Source: Deinococcus koreensis
GTDB lineage: Bacteria; Deinococcota; Deinococci; Deinococcales; Deinococcaceae
Assembly: GCF_002901445.1 (NCBI RefSeq)
Contig: NZ_PPPD01000001.1
Span: 3,292,501-3,356,500 of the forward strand
Reading direction: 5' to 3'
DNA: 64,000 nt
Shown: in pieces, positions 1-11,813 of the stretch
Position numbering within the stretch: the stretch's first letter is position 1
How the letters are laid out: each line of letters opens with the position of its first letter
Notes under the pieces: model-generated
Seen by the model: the letters and a program-made list of their open reading frames with translations, nothing else
Databases searched by the model: none
Told to the model about the DNA's origin: nothing
Made by a program: the position numbers and the translations under genes

Positions 1-88
1 GATCGGATGTTCTGCAGGGGCGTGCGGGAGGAAACCAAACCCCGCCCCCCTGGAGTGGAGAGCGGGTTGTCCGGAGGAGCGTGGAGGG

Positions 89-1093
<1,005 letters not shown>

Positions 1094-1097
1094 GGGG

Positions 1098-2126
1098 TCA
1101 CCTGTACTGAATCCGGGGGTCGAGGGCGGCGTAGCTGAGATCCACCAGCAGGTTGACGACGCTCACGACCAGGGCCGCGAAGATCACGCCGCCCTGGATC
1201 ACCGGGTAGTCGCGCTGGCTGATCGCCTCGTAGACCCACGAGCCGATGCCGGGCCAGGAGAAGATCGTCTCGGTCAATACCGCCCCGCCCAGCAGCGCGC
1301 CCGCCTGCAGGCCGATCACGGTGACCACCGGCAGCATGGCGTTTCTCAGCGCGTGCTTGAGCGTGACCCGGTTGGGCGCCAGGCCCTTGGCCCGAGCGGT
1401 TCGTACGTAGTCCTGGCCCAGCACGTCGAGCAGGCTGGAGCGCGTGATCCGCGCGATGATCGCCAGCGGAATGCTGCCCAGCGCGATGGCCGGCAGGATC
1501 AGGTGCCTCAGCACGTCCCAGAACGATTTCAGGTCTCCGCGCAGCAGCGAGTCCAGCAGGTACAGGCCGGTGATCGGCTGCAGCGTGGTCTCGTTGCCCA
1601 GCCGGGCGCTGGGCGGCAGCCAGCCCAGCTTCACCGCGAAGAAATACGACAGCAGCAGCCCCAGCCAGAACACCGGCATACTCACGCCCACCAGACTGAT
1701 GGTCGTGGCGAGGTTGTCCCAGAAGGTGTTGCGGCGCAGGGCGGCCATGATGCCCGCCGGCATCCCGATCAGCAGCGCGAACAGCAGGGCCGCGATGCTC
1801 AGCTCGGCCGTGGCGGGGAAGCGCGAGCGCAGTTCGTCCCGCACCGGAATGTTGCTCTTCAGGCCGGCGCCCAGGTCGCCGCGCACCAGCGCGTTCACGT
1901 ACTTCGGATACTGCGCGTCCAGCGGATTGGCCGGGTTGAAGAACCACGGTTTGTTCAGGCCCAGCTGCTCGCGCAGGGCGGCGGCGGCGGCGGGCGTGGC
2001 GCGTTCGCCCAGCATGGCGGTGGCGGCGTCGCCCGGAATCGAGCGCACGAACACGAACACGACCAGGCTGATGCCCAGCATGACCAGCAGAGTCCGCGCC
2101 AGGCGGCGGATCAGATAACTGCCCAA
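1098..2126 (-). CDS. Peptide-type ABC transporter permease, DppB/OppB family
   Basis: First permease of the same importer (342 aa). The N-terminus MGSYLIRRLARTLLVMLG followed by VVFVFVRSIPGD is the standard DppB opening. The EAA loop (DYVRTARAKGLAPNRV) is at about 239-254. The start codon is TTG at 2126, supported by a GGGAG ribosome site about 6 nt upstream; no in-frame ATG or GTG gives a normal DppB N-terminus. It pairs with the DppC-like gene 4 nt downstream and is preceded, across 215 nt with a strong stem-loop, by its binding-protein gene. Confidence 0.93.
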   Translation of the reverse strand: MGSYLIRRLARTLLVMLGISLVVFVFVRSIPGDAATAMLGERATPAAAAALREQLGLNKPWFFNPANPLDAQYPKYVNALVRGDLGAGLKSNIPVRDELRSRFPATAELSIAALLFALLIGMPAGIMAALRRNTFWDNLATTISLVGVSMPVFWLGLLLSYFFAVKLGWLPPSARLGNETTLQPITGLYLLDSLLRGDLKSFWDVLRHLILPAIALGSIPLAIIARITRSSLLDVLGQDYVRTARAKGLAPNRVTLKHALRNAMLPVVTVIGLQAGALLGGAVLTETIFSWPGIGSWVYEAISQRDYPVIQGGVIFAALVVSVVNLLVDLSYAALDPRIQYR

Positions 2127-2284
2127 AATAATCTCCCTCGGATGACTTGCGGCGAACGGTGTGTGGCAACGGGTGGAAATGTGAGGTCGTCCAGAATGCC
2201 TGCCAGTCTACCCGGTGAGGGCCGCTGTGCGGGGCCCCTGAGGTCGGGAGGCCGGGCGCGGTTCAGAGACGGCGGCAGCAGGCG

Positions 2285-2319
2285 GGCGGGGCAGACCCCG
2301 ATGAAGGATCTGCCCCGCC
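2285..2319 (-). terminator. Intercistronic stem-loop after the peptide-binding-protein gene
   Basis: An 11-bp perfect inverted repeat (GGCGGGGCAGA at 2285-2295, its complement at 2309-2319) with a 13-nt loop lies just past the stop codon of the binding-protein gene and before the permeases. There is no U-run, so it is more likely an mRNA-stabilising or attenuating hairpin that keeps binding protein in excess than a full terminator. Confidence 0.6.
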
Positions 2320-2341
2320 TGCGGGACGGCTCAGCCGGACG

Positions 2342-3922
2342 TTACTTCTTGCCGATCAGGCTGATCTTGTTGAAGGCCTCGCTGCCCAGGGGGCTGGGCA
2401 CCCAGCCCTTGACGTAGGTGCGGGCGGCGGCCAGCGGCTGGCTGTGCACCATCGGCAGGCGGTAGCCCGCGTTGTAGGTCAGCTCGTGGATCTGCTGGTA
2501 GACCTTCGCCTTGGCCTCCTTGGTGGCGGCGGCGCGGCCCTGTTCGAGCAGGCTCACCAGTTCGGGCGGATTCCAGTTGATGTCGTCGCTGGCGTTGGGG
2601 CCGTAGTAGGCGCCGTAGAAGTTGTCGGGGTCGCCGTAGTCACCGGTCCAGCCGATCATGTACATGTCGAAGCCAGGTTCCTTGTTGCGGTCGACCAGAT
2701 ACTTCGCCCAGTCTTCCGTCTTCAGGTTCACCTTGATGCCGATGGCGCTCAGGTCGGCGGCAATCGCCTCGGCGATCGGCTTGGGGTTAGGGAAGTACGG
2801 GCGGCTGACCGGCATGTACCAAAGGTCGATCGAGAAGCCGTTGGGGAAGCCCGCATCAGACAGCATCTTCTTGGCGGCGGCCGGGTCGAACTTGTGGTCG
2901 GCGGGCACCTTGGGCGAGTTGGCCCAGGCCATGACCGGCGGCACGAAGGAGGCGTTGCTGACCCCCAGGCCGTTCCAGAAGGCGTCCACGATGGCCTTCT
3001 TGTTGATGGCCATGGAGATCGCCTGACGCACCTTGTCGTTCTTGATGTACTGGTTGCGGTTGTTCAGCGCCAGAAAGCCCACGTTGAACGAGGGGCGCTT
3101 GACGGCCACCAGATTGCGGTCGCCCTGGATGTTCTTGAGCGAATCCGGGGTCAGGTCGTTGGCGAAGTCGATGGTGCCGGCCTTCAGTTCGTTCAGGCGC
3201 TGGCTGGCGTCCTTGATGGAGCGGATGACCACCGTGTCCACGCGCGGCTTGGGGCCCCAGTAGGCCTTGTTGGCGCTGAGGGTCACGCGGTCGCCGGTCT
3301 TCCAGCTCTCGAAGACGAAGGGGCCGGTGCCGACCGGCGTGCTGGCGGGGGTGCCGTACTTGGCGCCGTCCTTCCTGATGGCGGCGGGGCTGGCGATCCC
3401 GAAGTAGCCCGAGCCGATCACGTTGGGGAAGACCGAGCTGGGCTTGTTCAGGTCGACCCGCACGGTGTAGTCGTCGACCTTCACGACGCCCTTGATCACG
3501 GCCGTGGCGTCGCCCTTGAAGCCGCCCAGCAGATCGCCGATGATCTCGAAGGTGCGGCCCTGGTCGCGGAAGCCGTAGGGGTGCGCCTTGTCCCACCAGC
3601 GCTCGATGTTGAACACGATGGCGTCGGCGTTCATGGGCGTGCCGTCGGTGAATTTCACGTTCCGGCGCAGGTTGAACGTCCAGGCGGTGTTGTTCGCGTT
3701 GGCCTTCCAGGAGCTGGCGAGGCCCGGGGCCAGGTCCGTGGTGCCGTCCTTGAAGTCCACCAGCGTGTCGTAGATCTGACGCTGCACCAGGATCGAGATG
3801 CCGTCGGTGATGTTGCCCGATTCCAGGCTGACGGGCTCCCCGTTGGCGCCGAAGACCAGGGTGCCGGCGGCCGATGCGGCGCTGAGGGTGGCGAGGAGTG
3901 CGGTCAGGACGAGTTTCTTCAT
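2342..3922 (-). CDS. Peptide-type ABC transporter substrate-binding protein (SBP_bac_5)
   Basis: Secreted solute-binding protein (526 aa) that delivers ligand to the DppBC-like permeases downstream. MKKLVLTALLATLSAASAAG is a Sec signal peptide. The mature protein shows the family-5 pattern: DTLVDFKDGTTDLAPGLASSW, then FNLRRNVKFTDGTPMNADAIVF, then a long ligand-binding lobe ending with PLGSEAFNKISL. The ATG at 3922 is preferred over an ATG 21 nt upstream because GGAGG sits 6-7 nt before it and the signal peptide then begins directly. It is separated from the GH20 gene by about 140 nt. Ligand specificity cannot be read from sequence; import of muropeptides or oligopeptides is an inference from the neighbouring hexosaminidase. 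Confidence 0.93.
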   Translation of the reverse strand: MKKLVLTALLATLSAASAAGTLVFGANGEPVSLESGNITDGISILVQRQIYDTLVDFKDGTTDLAPGLASSWKANANNTAWTFNLRRNVKFTDGTPMNADAIVFNIERWWDKAHPYGFRDQGRTFEIIGDLLGGFKGDATAVIKGVVKVDDYTVRVDLNKPSSVFPNVIGSGYFGIASPAAIRKDGAKYGTPASTPVGTGPFVFESWKTGDRVTLSANKAYWGPKPRVDTVVIRSIKDASQRLNELKAGTIDFANDLTPDSLKNIQGDRNLVAVKRPSFNVGFLALNNRNQYIKNDKVRQAISMAINKKAIVDAFWNGLGVSNASFVPPVMAWANSPKVPADHKFDPAAAKKMLSDAGFPNGFSIDLWYMPVSRPYFPNPKPIAEAIAADLSAIGIKVNLKTEDWAKYLVDRNKEPGFDMYMIGWTGDYGDPDNFYGAYYGPNASDDINWNPPELVSLLEQGRAAATKEAKAKVYQQIHELTYNAGYRLPMVHSQPLAAARTYVKGWVPSPLGSEAFNKISLIGKK

Positions 3923-4062
3923 GGAACCTCCGCGCCCATTCATGAGCCGTCCCCTGCTGGTGGGTCGCGCAGGGGCAAACTCAGATGGACGGTGAACAGA
4001 TCAGACGTGCGCTCAGGGTAGGGGCCGCGTGGGGGGGTGTCAAGCGCCGGCCGGGGAAGGGC

Positions 4063-6117
4063 TCAGGGGCGGTCGCCGATCAGCGTCAGGCCGATCAGGG
4101 TCGGGTTGGCATTCTTGCCCTCGCTGACCAGGGTGACGGACTTGATGACCACGCCCGGCTTGGGATTCGTCCACTCCAGCACGGGCACCGCCACGTTCAG
4201 GCCGTCGCGGGTCTGGCCGCTGAAGCCGGGGGCCGGGATCATGGAACTGGGCAGCGTGTCCGTCCAGGCGCGGATGTGCCGGCCGTACTCCAGCGGCAGG
4301 GCCAGGGTGGTGCCGTCGGCGTAGGCGACCTCGTAGCGCCCGATCACCTCGCGCGGCGTGGCGGCGGGCCAGCCGGTGGTGTGCAGGAAGGCCAGCGCGT
4401 CGGCCTTGCGGCCGAGCTCGACGGTCGCGCGCTCCGGCAGATCCTTCGCCGCCGGCCGTGAGCCGCGCAGCATGACTGCGCCCTGCACGTCGAAGGAATA
4501 GGCGCCCAGCCGCTTGACCCCCGTGCCCAGGTTCCGCAGGTCGATGTCCGGGCCCTTGAGAATCCAGCCCTTCTCGTCGTCGTCGCTCAGGGAGCGCGTG
4601 ACCAGAGACTTCAGGTTCACGGCGCTGCCCGCCGCCGCCCGGTACGCCGCCGGCTGGTACAGGTCGCGGAAGATGCCCTCGGCCCCCGCGACCACGGGCG
4701 CGTCCGGGTTCCAGAAGGCGGAGGCGGCCCGCACGAAGGGCACGCCCTGTTCGGCCTGCCCGTCCCAGATGCTGGGGTTGCCGAAATAGCCCGTCCAGCG
4801 CGTCTGGATCATGCCCAGCGCTCTGGTCTTGGCCGCCACCTTGGCCTGCCCTTCGGGGTTGCCGGCGTCCAGCCAGCTCGCGCCCAGTACCGGGAAGCCC
4901 ATGGCGGCGATCTTGCCCAGGAGGTCGGTGCCGGTGCCCGAGGTGTAGTTCCAGTAGGCGACCTGGATGTCCTTGGGCAACTGGGCGGGCAGGGTGGCGA
5001 TCACCGAGTCCGCGAAGGCGCTGTCGTGCCAGATCATGGTGGCCACGTTCAGGGACTTCAGGTGGTCGTGCAGCTTCACCACATCGTCCACGTACAGCTT
5101 CTCGAAGCCCAGTGCCTTCCCGTTCTCGCGGGCGGGGAAGCGGTCGCGGCTGCGAACCTCGTCGTGGCCGATGTGCACCCTTGTGGGCCGGAACAGCTCG
5201 ACCGCCTCGCTCAGCACCGGCAGGATCACCTTGCTGTAGGTGTCGGGGTTCAGGGTGTCGTAGGCCCAGAGGTTCTGGCTCTCCGGATCCTGCTTGAGGT
5301 TCAGGTTCTTGCCGCCGTAGAACATCCAGCCGGCGTGGCTCAGGGTCTCGATCAGCGGGATGGGTTCCAGGCCATACGAGCGCGCCAGCTCGGCCACGCG
5401 CCGGGCCTCGGCTTTGCTCGCCCCGCCGGGGTGCGCGAAGCCGCCCGCTTTCGCGGTGTCCCACTGCACGTAATTGCTCATGATGAGCACGGCGTTGTAC
5501 TTCAGGGCCGCCAGCATGGGGATCAGCCGGTCGTTCACCTGCGCGCTGTACTGGTCGAGGTAGATCATGGCCACGCGGTCTCGCAGGCCCGGCGAGTCGC
5601 TGATCTTCGCGAAGCGCACGCCGGCGGGGGTCAGCAGCTGGCGCAGCGTCTGGGCGCCGGCGTAGGCCCCCTTGCCGTCCGCGCCGACGATGTATGCGCC
5701 ACTGGAGTCGACCCACAGCGCGTAGCCTTCGGCGGCTGCATTGTCTAGCCCCGCCGCCTTCGCCTTCGCCGCCAGCTCCTGATCCGCCAGCGTGCCGATC
5801 ACGATGCCGGGCTTGCCCGCCGCGCCGCCTTGCAGCTCGGCGCCCAGGCGGGTCTTCCACTCGGCCCGCAGGTCGCGCACGGCCCAGGCGAGCTCCGGGG
5901 CGCTGCCCACTACGCGCACGCCCAGGCCGCCCAGGGGCAGGGTGCCGTTCGGGAATTCGGCCCGCTTTGGCTGGGGCACCAGCGTCTGCCGGGGCGTCTG
6001 GGCGCGCGCCTCGGGCAGCGGCGTCAGGGGCAGGGGGGCGGCCTGGGCGCCGGCGGCCAGCAGGGCCGAACTCAGGACAGCCACACTCACTGGGGTCAGG
6101 GCTCTCATTCGCTTCAT
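4063..6117 (-). CDS. Secreted beta-N-acetylhexosaminidase, glycoside hydrolase family 20
   Basis: Cleaves terminal beta-linked GlcNAc or GalNAc from glycans (684 aa). A signal peptide (MKRMRALTPVSVAVLSSALL) is followed by a GH20b-like N-terminal region around 40-150. The catalytic barrel carries the acid/base pair D319-E320 in RVHIGHDEV; most family members have GGDE, so His replaces Gly here. A C-terminal beta-rich region of about 200 residues may bind carbohydrate. The start at 6117 is chosen for its AGGA site and for the signal peptide; an upstream ATG would add 12 residues. It lies just downstream of an orphan sugar-binding-protein gene, past a 13-bp stem-loop, and upstream of the peptide ABC set. 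Together with the NagZ-like gene at 7.7 kb this suggests chitin-oligomer or peptidoglycan amino-sugar use. Confidence 0.9.
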   Translation of the reverse strand: MKRMRALTPVSVAVLSSALLAAGAQAAPLPLTPLPEARAQTPRQTLVPQPKRAEFPNGTLPLGGLGVRVVGSAPELAWAVRDLRAEWKTRLGAELQGGAAGKPGIVIGTLADQELAAKAKAAGLDNAAAEGYALWVDSSGAYIVGADGKGAYAGAQTLRQLLTPAGVRFAKISDSPGLRDRVAMIYLDQYSAQVNDRLIPMLAALKYNAVLIMSNYVQWDTAKAGGFAHPGGASKAEARRVAELARSYGLEPIPLIETLSHAGWMFYGGKNLNLKQDPESQNLWAYDTLNPDTYSKVILPVLSEAVELFRPTRVHIGHDEVRSRDRFPARENGKALGFEKLYVDDVVKLHDHLKSLNVATMIWHDSAFADSVIATLPAQLPKDIQVAYWNYTSGTGTDLLGKIAAMGFPVLGASWLDAGNPEGQAKVAAKTRALGMIQTRWTGYFGNPSIWDGQAEQGVPFVRAASAFWNPDAPVVAGAEGIFRDLYQPAAYRAAAGSAVNLKSLVTRSLSDDDEKGWILKGPDIDLRNLGTGVKRLGAYSFDVQGAVMLRGSRPAAKDLPERATVELGRKADALAFLHTTGWPAATPREVIGRYEVAYADGTTLALPLEYGRHIRAWTDTLPSSMIPAPGFSGQTRDGLNVAVPVLEWTNPKPGVVIKSVTLVSEGKNANPTLIGLTLIGDRP

Positions 6118-6171
6118 CGTGCACGTCCTTCCTGATGTCGTCGTGATGTTCACGTGCTCTGGTTCAGGCCC

Positions 6172-6209
6172 TCCGGTTCAGGCCAGGGGGGCATCCGGCC
6201 TGAACCGGA
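6172..6209 (-). terminator. Stem-loop between sugar-binding-protein gene and GH20 gene
   Basis: A 13-bp perfect inverted repeat (TCCGGTTCAGGCC at 6172-6184, complement at 6197-6209) with a 12-nt loop follows the stop codon of the sugar-binding protein. No U-run follows on the minus strand, so partial termination or 3' end protection of the upstream cistron is more likely than complete termination. Confidence 0.6.
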
Positions 6210-6241
6210 CGCCCCCCGCACTCACCTCCTCCAAGACGGGC

Positions 6242-7492
<1,251 letters not shown>

Positions 7493-7645
7493 ACGGACTC
7501 CTTGAGCATCATGTGGCGAAATTGAAGGTACGCCCAAGACTGTAGCGTTCCCTGCGTGCTGGTGCCTGAGAATCCCGAAGATGAACTCTCATGCCCCCGT
7601 CAGAGGTCTTCACCTCGCCCCGGCCCGCGCGACCCGGGTCTGGAC

Positions 7646-7651
7646 TACTCT
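7646..7651 (+). promoter_or_regulatory. Leaderless -10 element of the GH3 gene
   Basis: TACTCT lies 6 nt before the GTG start at 7658, the TANNNT spacing of leaderless Deinococcus messages. It decides the start codon of the GH3 gene. Confidence 0.6.
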
Positions 7652-7657
7652 GCTCGC

Positions 7658-9136
7658 GTGACCCCCACTCTGCTTCCGGGCGCCCTCGCCATGGTGGACA
7701 TCCCCGGCCCCGTGCTGGACGCCGATACAGCCGCCCACCTGCGCCGATACGGGGTGCGTTCCGTGTGTCTGTTCGGCAAGAACATCGAGTCGGCAGTCCA
7801 GCTCCGGCAACTCTGCGCCGATCTGCGTGGCGTCCTGGGCGAGCACGCCCTGATCGCCCTGGATCATGAGGGCGGCGCCATCCTGCGCCCGGACTTCTGG
7901 CCCTACGCCCCCAGCGCGATGGCCCTGGGCGCGGCCGACGACCCCGAACTGACCCGCGAGACCCACGCCGCCCTGGCCCGGCAGCTGCGCTCGGTGGGCA
8001 TCAACTGGAACTTCACGCCCGTGCTGGACGTGAACGTCAACCCGGCCAACCCGGTGATCGGCGAGCGCGCCTTCGGGGGAGACCCGGAACTCGTGACCCG
8101 CCACGGTCGCGCCTCCCTGGAAGGGCACGCCGGGGAGGGGGTGGCCGCCTGTGTCAAGCACTTCCCCGGCCACGGCGACACCCACCAGGACTCGCATTAC
8201 AACCTGCCGCACGTTGCCAAGGCGCGCGCCGACCTCGACCGGACGGAGCTGGCCCCCTTCCGCGCCCTGCTGCCCCAGACCCCGGCCGTCATGACCGCCC
8301 ACATCATCTTCGACGAGCTGGACGCGGGGGCGCCCGCCACCCTCTCGCGCCCGGTGCTCACGGGGCTGCTGCGCCAGGAGTGGGGATTTGAGGGCGTGAT
8401 CGTGACCGACTCGATGGGCATGAAGGCCATCGACGACAATTACGGCCGGGGCGAGGCCGCCGTGCTGGCCCTGAAGGCCGGCGCCGATCTGGTCATGGCC
8501 CTGGGCCGCCGCGAGGTGCAGGAGGCGACGCTGGACGCCATTGCCCAGGCGCTGGACGGCGGGCTGGACGCTGCTCTGGAGGCTGGCGAGGTGCAGGCCA
8601 GCCTGGGCCGCCTGGAAGCGCTGGCCCGGCTGTATCCGGCTCAGGCCGATGTCGCCGTGGACACCGGGGCCGACGCCGGGCTGATGCGCCGGGGCTGGGC
8701 GCAGGCCCTGACCGCCTTCCGCGAGCCGGTCGCCCCGGCTCCCGGCAGCCGCGTGCTGCTGGTCGCCCAGCGCTACGCCTACCGCGAAAACGTCAGCGAG
8801 CGTGGCGTGGAGGCGGGGGCCCTGGCCCGCGACCTGGGCGCCCTGTACGACCTGACCCTGCACGCCTACGACTCCCCGGAGGAACTGGACTGGGCCGCGC
8901 TGGGGGAGAGCGGGCAGACGGTGATCCTGGCGACCTCCGGGCGCCACCGGCACCCGGCGCTGGTGGGTGTGCGCCCGGGGCTGCACCTGGCGCTGTACAA
9001 CCCCTACACGGTGCTCGACGTGGACGCCCCCGCCCTGATCACCTACGGCTTTCGCCCCGAGGCGCGCGCGGCCGTGCTGGGGTGGTTGCGCGGAGAGGTG
9101 GAGGCCCCTGGACGGCTGCCCTTCGGCCCGGTCTGA
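7658..9136 (+). CDS. Glycoside hydrolase family 3, NagZ-like beta-N-acetylhexosaminidase
   Basis: Predicted cytosolic GH3 enzyme (492 aa) removing GlcNAc from muropeptides or chito-oligosaccharides. NagZ-class motifs are present: KHFPGHGDT at 167-175 with DSH at 178-180 (catalytic Asp-His dyad) and the nucleophile D251 in [11 protein letters not shown]. It is longer than minimal NagZ (about 340 aa) and carries a C-terminal extension of roughly 150 residues resembling the GH3 C-terminal domain. The GTG at 7658 is supported by a TANNNT element 6 nt upstream; there is no signal peptide and no ribosome site. It is divergent from the sugar-binding-protein and GH20 genes, consistent with intracellular processing of imported products. 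Confidence 0.88.
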   Translation: MTPTLLPGALAMVDIPGPVLDADTAAHLRRYGVRSVCLFGKNIESAVQLRQLCADLRGVLGEHALIALDHEGGAILRPDFWPYAPSAMALGAADDPELTRETHAALARQLRSVGINWNFTPVLDVNVNPANPVIGERAFGGDPELVTRHGRASLEGHAGEGVAACVKHFPGHGDTHQDSHYNLPHVAKARADLDRTELAPFRALLPQTPAVMTAHIIFDELDAGAPATLSRPVLTGLLRQEWGFEGVIVTDSMGMKAIDDNYGRGEAAVLALKAGADLVMALGRREVQEATLDAIAQALDGGLDAALEAGEVQASLGRLEALARLYPAQADVAVDTGADAGLMRRGWAQALTAFREPVAPAPGSRVLLVAQRYAYRENVSERGVEAGALARDLGALYDLTLHAYDSPEELDWAALGESGQTVILATSGRHRHPALVGVRPGLHLALYNPYTVLDVDAPALITYGFRPEARAAVLGWLRGEVEAPGRLPFGPV

Positions 9137-9212
9137 ACGGGTATGGCGTCAACCTATCAAGTGCTGTGCCTCTGTTCCCTTGCACCTCACGGAGCTCGGA
9201 TGGGCCGCTGCT

Positions 9213-9234
9213 GGAGAGGGATGGGGTGAGGGGG
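9213..9234 (-). repeat. Dispersed GC-rich repeat fragment
   Basis: Read on the minus strand, 22 bases here match 19869-19890 inside the MITE-like element with one mismatch (both begin CCCCCTCACCCCA). It lies in a 221-bp gap (9137-9357) between convergent genes where nothing else was recognised. The second arm of the hairpin present in the other copy is missing here. Confidence 0.5.
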
Positions 9235-9357
9235 AAGGTTGGCGACGGAGATGCCCAGTCGGGCGTCAAGCCCTGATTTTTCGGTTGATGGTGTCCTGGG
9301 GCGGCCTAACTCATCCGGCCTGATCCATCCAGCCGGCGCCTTCCCGGCCCGGTTCGC

Positions 9358-10218
9358 TTAGCGCTCCCAGGGCCAGGGGCCGGGGGCCGCCGCGATGCCG
9401 GCGGCGCGCGGCCCGGTGTGGACGTTGAGCACCGGGTTCACCGGCGCGAAGCCCGACCAGACCACCGGATGCCGGGCCTGCACGTTCTGCAGCAGCAGTT
9501 CGGCGTCCTCGCGCTCGGAGCCGAAGAGCAGGCCCAGGCGCAGGGGCGTGCCCTCGCCGTAGGTGCGTGTGACCTGCTCGCCGACCGCCGCGATGGCGCC
9601 CTTGTAGCTCCGGGCGCGGCCCACGTTGGTGTAGGCGCCCGTGGCCTTGTCTACGGTGATCACCGGCTTGAGGTTCAGCAGTCCGCCCAGCGTGGCCTGC
9701 ACCCGCCCGATCCGCCCGCCCCGGCGCAGGTACTCCAGCGTTTCGATGGTGAAGTACAGCTCCGTTTCCTGCTCGACCTGGGTCATCCAGGCCAGCGCCG
9801 TCTCCAGGCTCTCCCCACGCGCGGCGGCGCTCATGGCCGCGTGTACCTGAAAAGCCTGGGCGGCGCTGAGCGTGCGCGAGTCGTGGATCTGCACCCGCAC
9901 CCCGCTGCCCACCATGCCGCGCGCCTGCTCGGCGGCGTTGCGGCTGCCGCTCAGGCCGGCGCTGATGGTCACGGCCAGCACCTCATCGCTGCCCGCGCGC
10001 CCATAGGCCTCCAGCCAGTCCTGCGGGGTGGGCTGGCTGCTGGTCGGATGCACCGGGTTGGTCTGCAATTCCTGATACAGCCGTTCTCGGCTGATCTCGT
10101 GCGTGCGGAAGGACTCGGAACCGAAATTCAGCGAGAAGGGCGCCACCGGCACGTCGTTCAGGAGTTCCGTGTAGGCGTCCAGGCCCCCGTCCGTGACCAC
10201 ACCGAAGCGCGCGCTCAC
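9358..10218 (-). CDS. DegV family protein
   Basis: Two-domain fatty-acid-binding fold of the DegV/FakB family (286 aa). The start [12 protein letters not shown] and the central block [10 protein letters not shown] with [14 protein letters not shown] are family signatures; the Thr-Ser pair and the SGLSGS loop hold the lipid carboxylate in characterised members. [11 protein letters not shown] and the LNLKPVITV strand are also conserved. The GTG start at 10218 overlaps the TGA of the dehydrogenase gene by four bases (GTGA), indicating translational coupling. In Firmicutes the family supplies fatty acids to the kinase FakA; no fakA is in this window, so the role here is open. Confidence 0.9.
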   Translation of the reverse strand: MSARFGVVTDGGLDAYTELLNDVPVAPFSLNFGSESFRTHEISRERLYQELQTNPVHPTSSQPTPQDWLEAYGRAGSDEVLAVTISAGLSGSRNAAEQARGMVGSGVRVQIHDSRTLSAAQAFQVHAAMSAAARGESLETALAWMTQVEQETELYFTIETLEYLRRGGRIGRVQATLGGLLNLKPVITVDKATGAYTNVGRARSYKGAIAAVGEQVTRTYGEGTPLRLGLLFGSEREDAELLLQNVQARHPVVWSGFAPVNPVLNVHTGPRAAGIAAAPGPWPWER

Positions 10219-11099
10219 GCCAGCACCGTCCCGTTCATCTGCTCGACCAGCTTCAGGGCCGCCGTGTGATCCTCCTGCGGCCCGACGATCCGGGCGGCAG
10301 CGCGGTACAGGGCGGTGACCTGCGCGATCACGGGTGCGCTGCCCCGCACACTCTCCACCATGTCCAGCGCGATGCCGGCGTCCTTGGCGAGCAGGCCCAG
10401 GCCGAAGGTGGCCGGAAACTCGCGGGTCAGCACGCGCTGAGGAATCAGGTTCTGGGTGGTGTTCGAACGCCCGGAGCTGGCATTGATGACGTCCAGCGCG
10501 GCGCTCAGGTTCACCCCGTGCAGGCCCAGGATCGCCAGACCCTCGCCGGCCGCCCACAGATTGACCGCCAGCAGGGCGTTGTTCACGGCCTTGACTGCGA
10601 AGCCTGCGCCGGTGTCGCCCACCCGGATCAGCGTGCCCGCGAAGGCCAGGTGCGGTCTCACGGTCTCGATCTCCGCGTCTGGGCCACCCACCATGACCGT
10701 GAGCGTGCCGGACTGGGCCGCCGTCACCCCGCCGCTGACCGGCGCGTCCAGGAACGCCACGCCCTGCTCCTGCAGGCGCTCACGCTGGCGGGGCGCGGCG
10801 TCCGGGTGCCCGCTGGTGCAGTCCACCCACACGCTGCCGGCCTTCAGGTGGCCGCGCAACTGGCCCAGCACCTCGTCCACCTCGGCGCTGGTGGGCAGGC
10901 AGCTCACGATCAGGTCGGCCTGCCCCGTCTCTACCAGCGGAGTGGCCCGGCTGCCGTGCTGGGCGGCGTGCGCCTCCGCTTTCCCGAAGGTGCGGTTCCA
11001 CACGAGGGTCGAAACGCCCGATTCGCGCGAGCGGGCCGCCATATGCGCGGCCATCGGGGAGCCCATCGCACCCAGGCCCAGGAATGCCGTAGTCATCAT
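10215..11099 (-). CDS. NAD(P)-dependent beta-hydroxyacid dehydrogenase (3-hydroxyisobutyrate dehydrogenase family)
   Basis: Oxidoreductase of 294 aa. The N-terminal Rossmann motif is [15 protein letters not shown], the substrate-binding block [16 protein letters not shown] is near residues 115-130, and the catalytic Lys lies in [20 protein letters not shown]. The exact substrate (3-hydroxyisobutyrate, tartronate semialdehyde, glyoxylate or a related compound) cannot be assigned. TAGCCT sits 7 nt before the first of two tandem ATG codons, so the upstream ATG (11099) is taken as the leaderless start. Its stop overlaps the DegV start. Confidence 0.9.
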   Translation of the reverse strand: MMTTAFLGLGAMGSPMAAHMAARSRESGVSTLVWNRTFGKAEAHAAQHGSRATPLVETGQADLIVSCLPTSAEVDEVLGQLRGHLKAGSVWVDCTSGHPDAAPRQRERLQEQGVAFLDAPVSGGVTAAQSGTLTVMVGGPDAEIETVRPHLAFAGTLIRVGDTGAGFAVKAVNNALLAVNLWAAGEGLAILGLHGVNLSAALDVINASSGRSNTTQNLIPQRVLTREFPATFGLGLLAKDAGIALDMVESVRGSAPVIAQVTALYRAAARIVGPQEDHTAALKLVEQMNGTVLA

Positions 11100-11106
11100 G
11101 AGGTTC

Positions 11107-11112
11107 AGGCTA
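11107..11112 (-). promoter_or_regulatory. Leaderless -10 element of the dehydrogenase-degV pair
   Basis: TAGCCT on the minus strand, 7 nt before the ATG at 11099, with no ribosome site in between. Confidence 0.55.
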
Positions 11113-11169
11113 GTCGCCCGGAGCGCTGTGAGCGGGGAAGCTAAACCCGGTCTAAAGTTTGGTTCCGGT

Positions 11170-11763
11170 CTAAAGTTCGGAGCGCGCCGGCCCGTCCGGC
11201 AGCGCCAGCTCCGACCCGCCCGCCCCCGAGGTCACCGGGCCGAAGCGCTCGCGCAGGAAGCGGCCCTGGCTGAGCAGGCGATCCGCCGTGGCGTGGTCGT
11301 GGCGCAGCGCCTCGCGCACGCCGTCGTCCATCAGGCGGAGCTGCTCGCCCAGCAGCAGTTCCGGGGGCTGTCCCTGCGCGCTCAGCGTGCGCCGGGCGCC
11401 CTCGGTCAGGTTGAAGTAGGCGCGCAGGGTGTCGGGCAGGTAGGCCTCGCGGGTCTGGGCCAGCAGGTAGGCGGTTCGGGTGTCGGGCTGCCCCTCGCGC
11501 TGGGCGTCGGCCACGCTGCACAGCAGGGTCCAGGCGTCATTGCGGGCCGGCTCCGGCAGGCACAGGATCAGCGCCTCCACGCCGGCGCCCTGGGCCGCCT
11601 CCGGTGCCGGCGCCGCCAGGGCGTGGGCTGGGGTTCCGGGAAGGGCGCTGGCGGGCGGTGGGGGCAGCTGTCCGGCCCGTTTCTGGGCCTTGGTCACGTT
11701 GTCGACATACGTGATCAGCGCGATGCCCCCGAAGATGACCATCAGAATCAAGACCGCCGTCAT
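11170..11763 (-). CDS. Hypothetical single-pass membrane protein
   Basis: 197 aa, not assigned to a known family. The N-terminus ([20 protein letters not shown]) is one membrane helix. A short Pro/Ala-rich linker follows, then a mostly helical soluble domain of about 130 residues rich in Arg and Leu ([34 protein letters not shown]). TAGGAT lies 6 nt before the ATG, a leaderless arrangement. It lies between the dehydrogenase and the SPFH gene on the same strand, but with gaps of 70 and 50 nt, so cotranscription is uncertain. Confidence 0.75.
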   Translation of the reverse strand: MTAVLILMVIFGGIALITYVDNVTKAQKRAGQLPPPPASALPGTPAHALAAPAPEAAQGAGVEALILCLPEPARNDAWTLLCSVADAQREGQPDTRTAYLLAQTREAYLPDTLRAYFNLTEGARRTLSAQGQPPELLLGEQLRLMDDGVREALRHDHATADRLLSQGRFLRERFGPVTSGAGGSELALPDGPARSEL

Positions 11764-11813
11764 GTCCGCATCCTAGAGCAGGGGCCGCGGGGGCTGGTGC
11801 GCGCGGCGCCCCC

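Noticed and set aside
2444..4021. 525-codon open frame on the plus strand
   Set aside because: Antisense to the peptide-binding protein gene; Val/Gly/His-rich and featureless.
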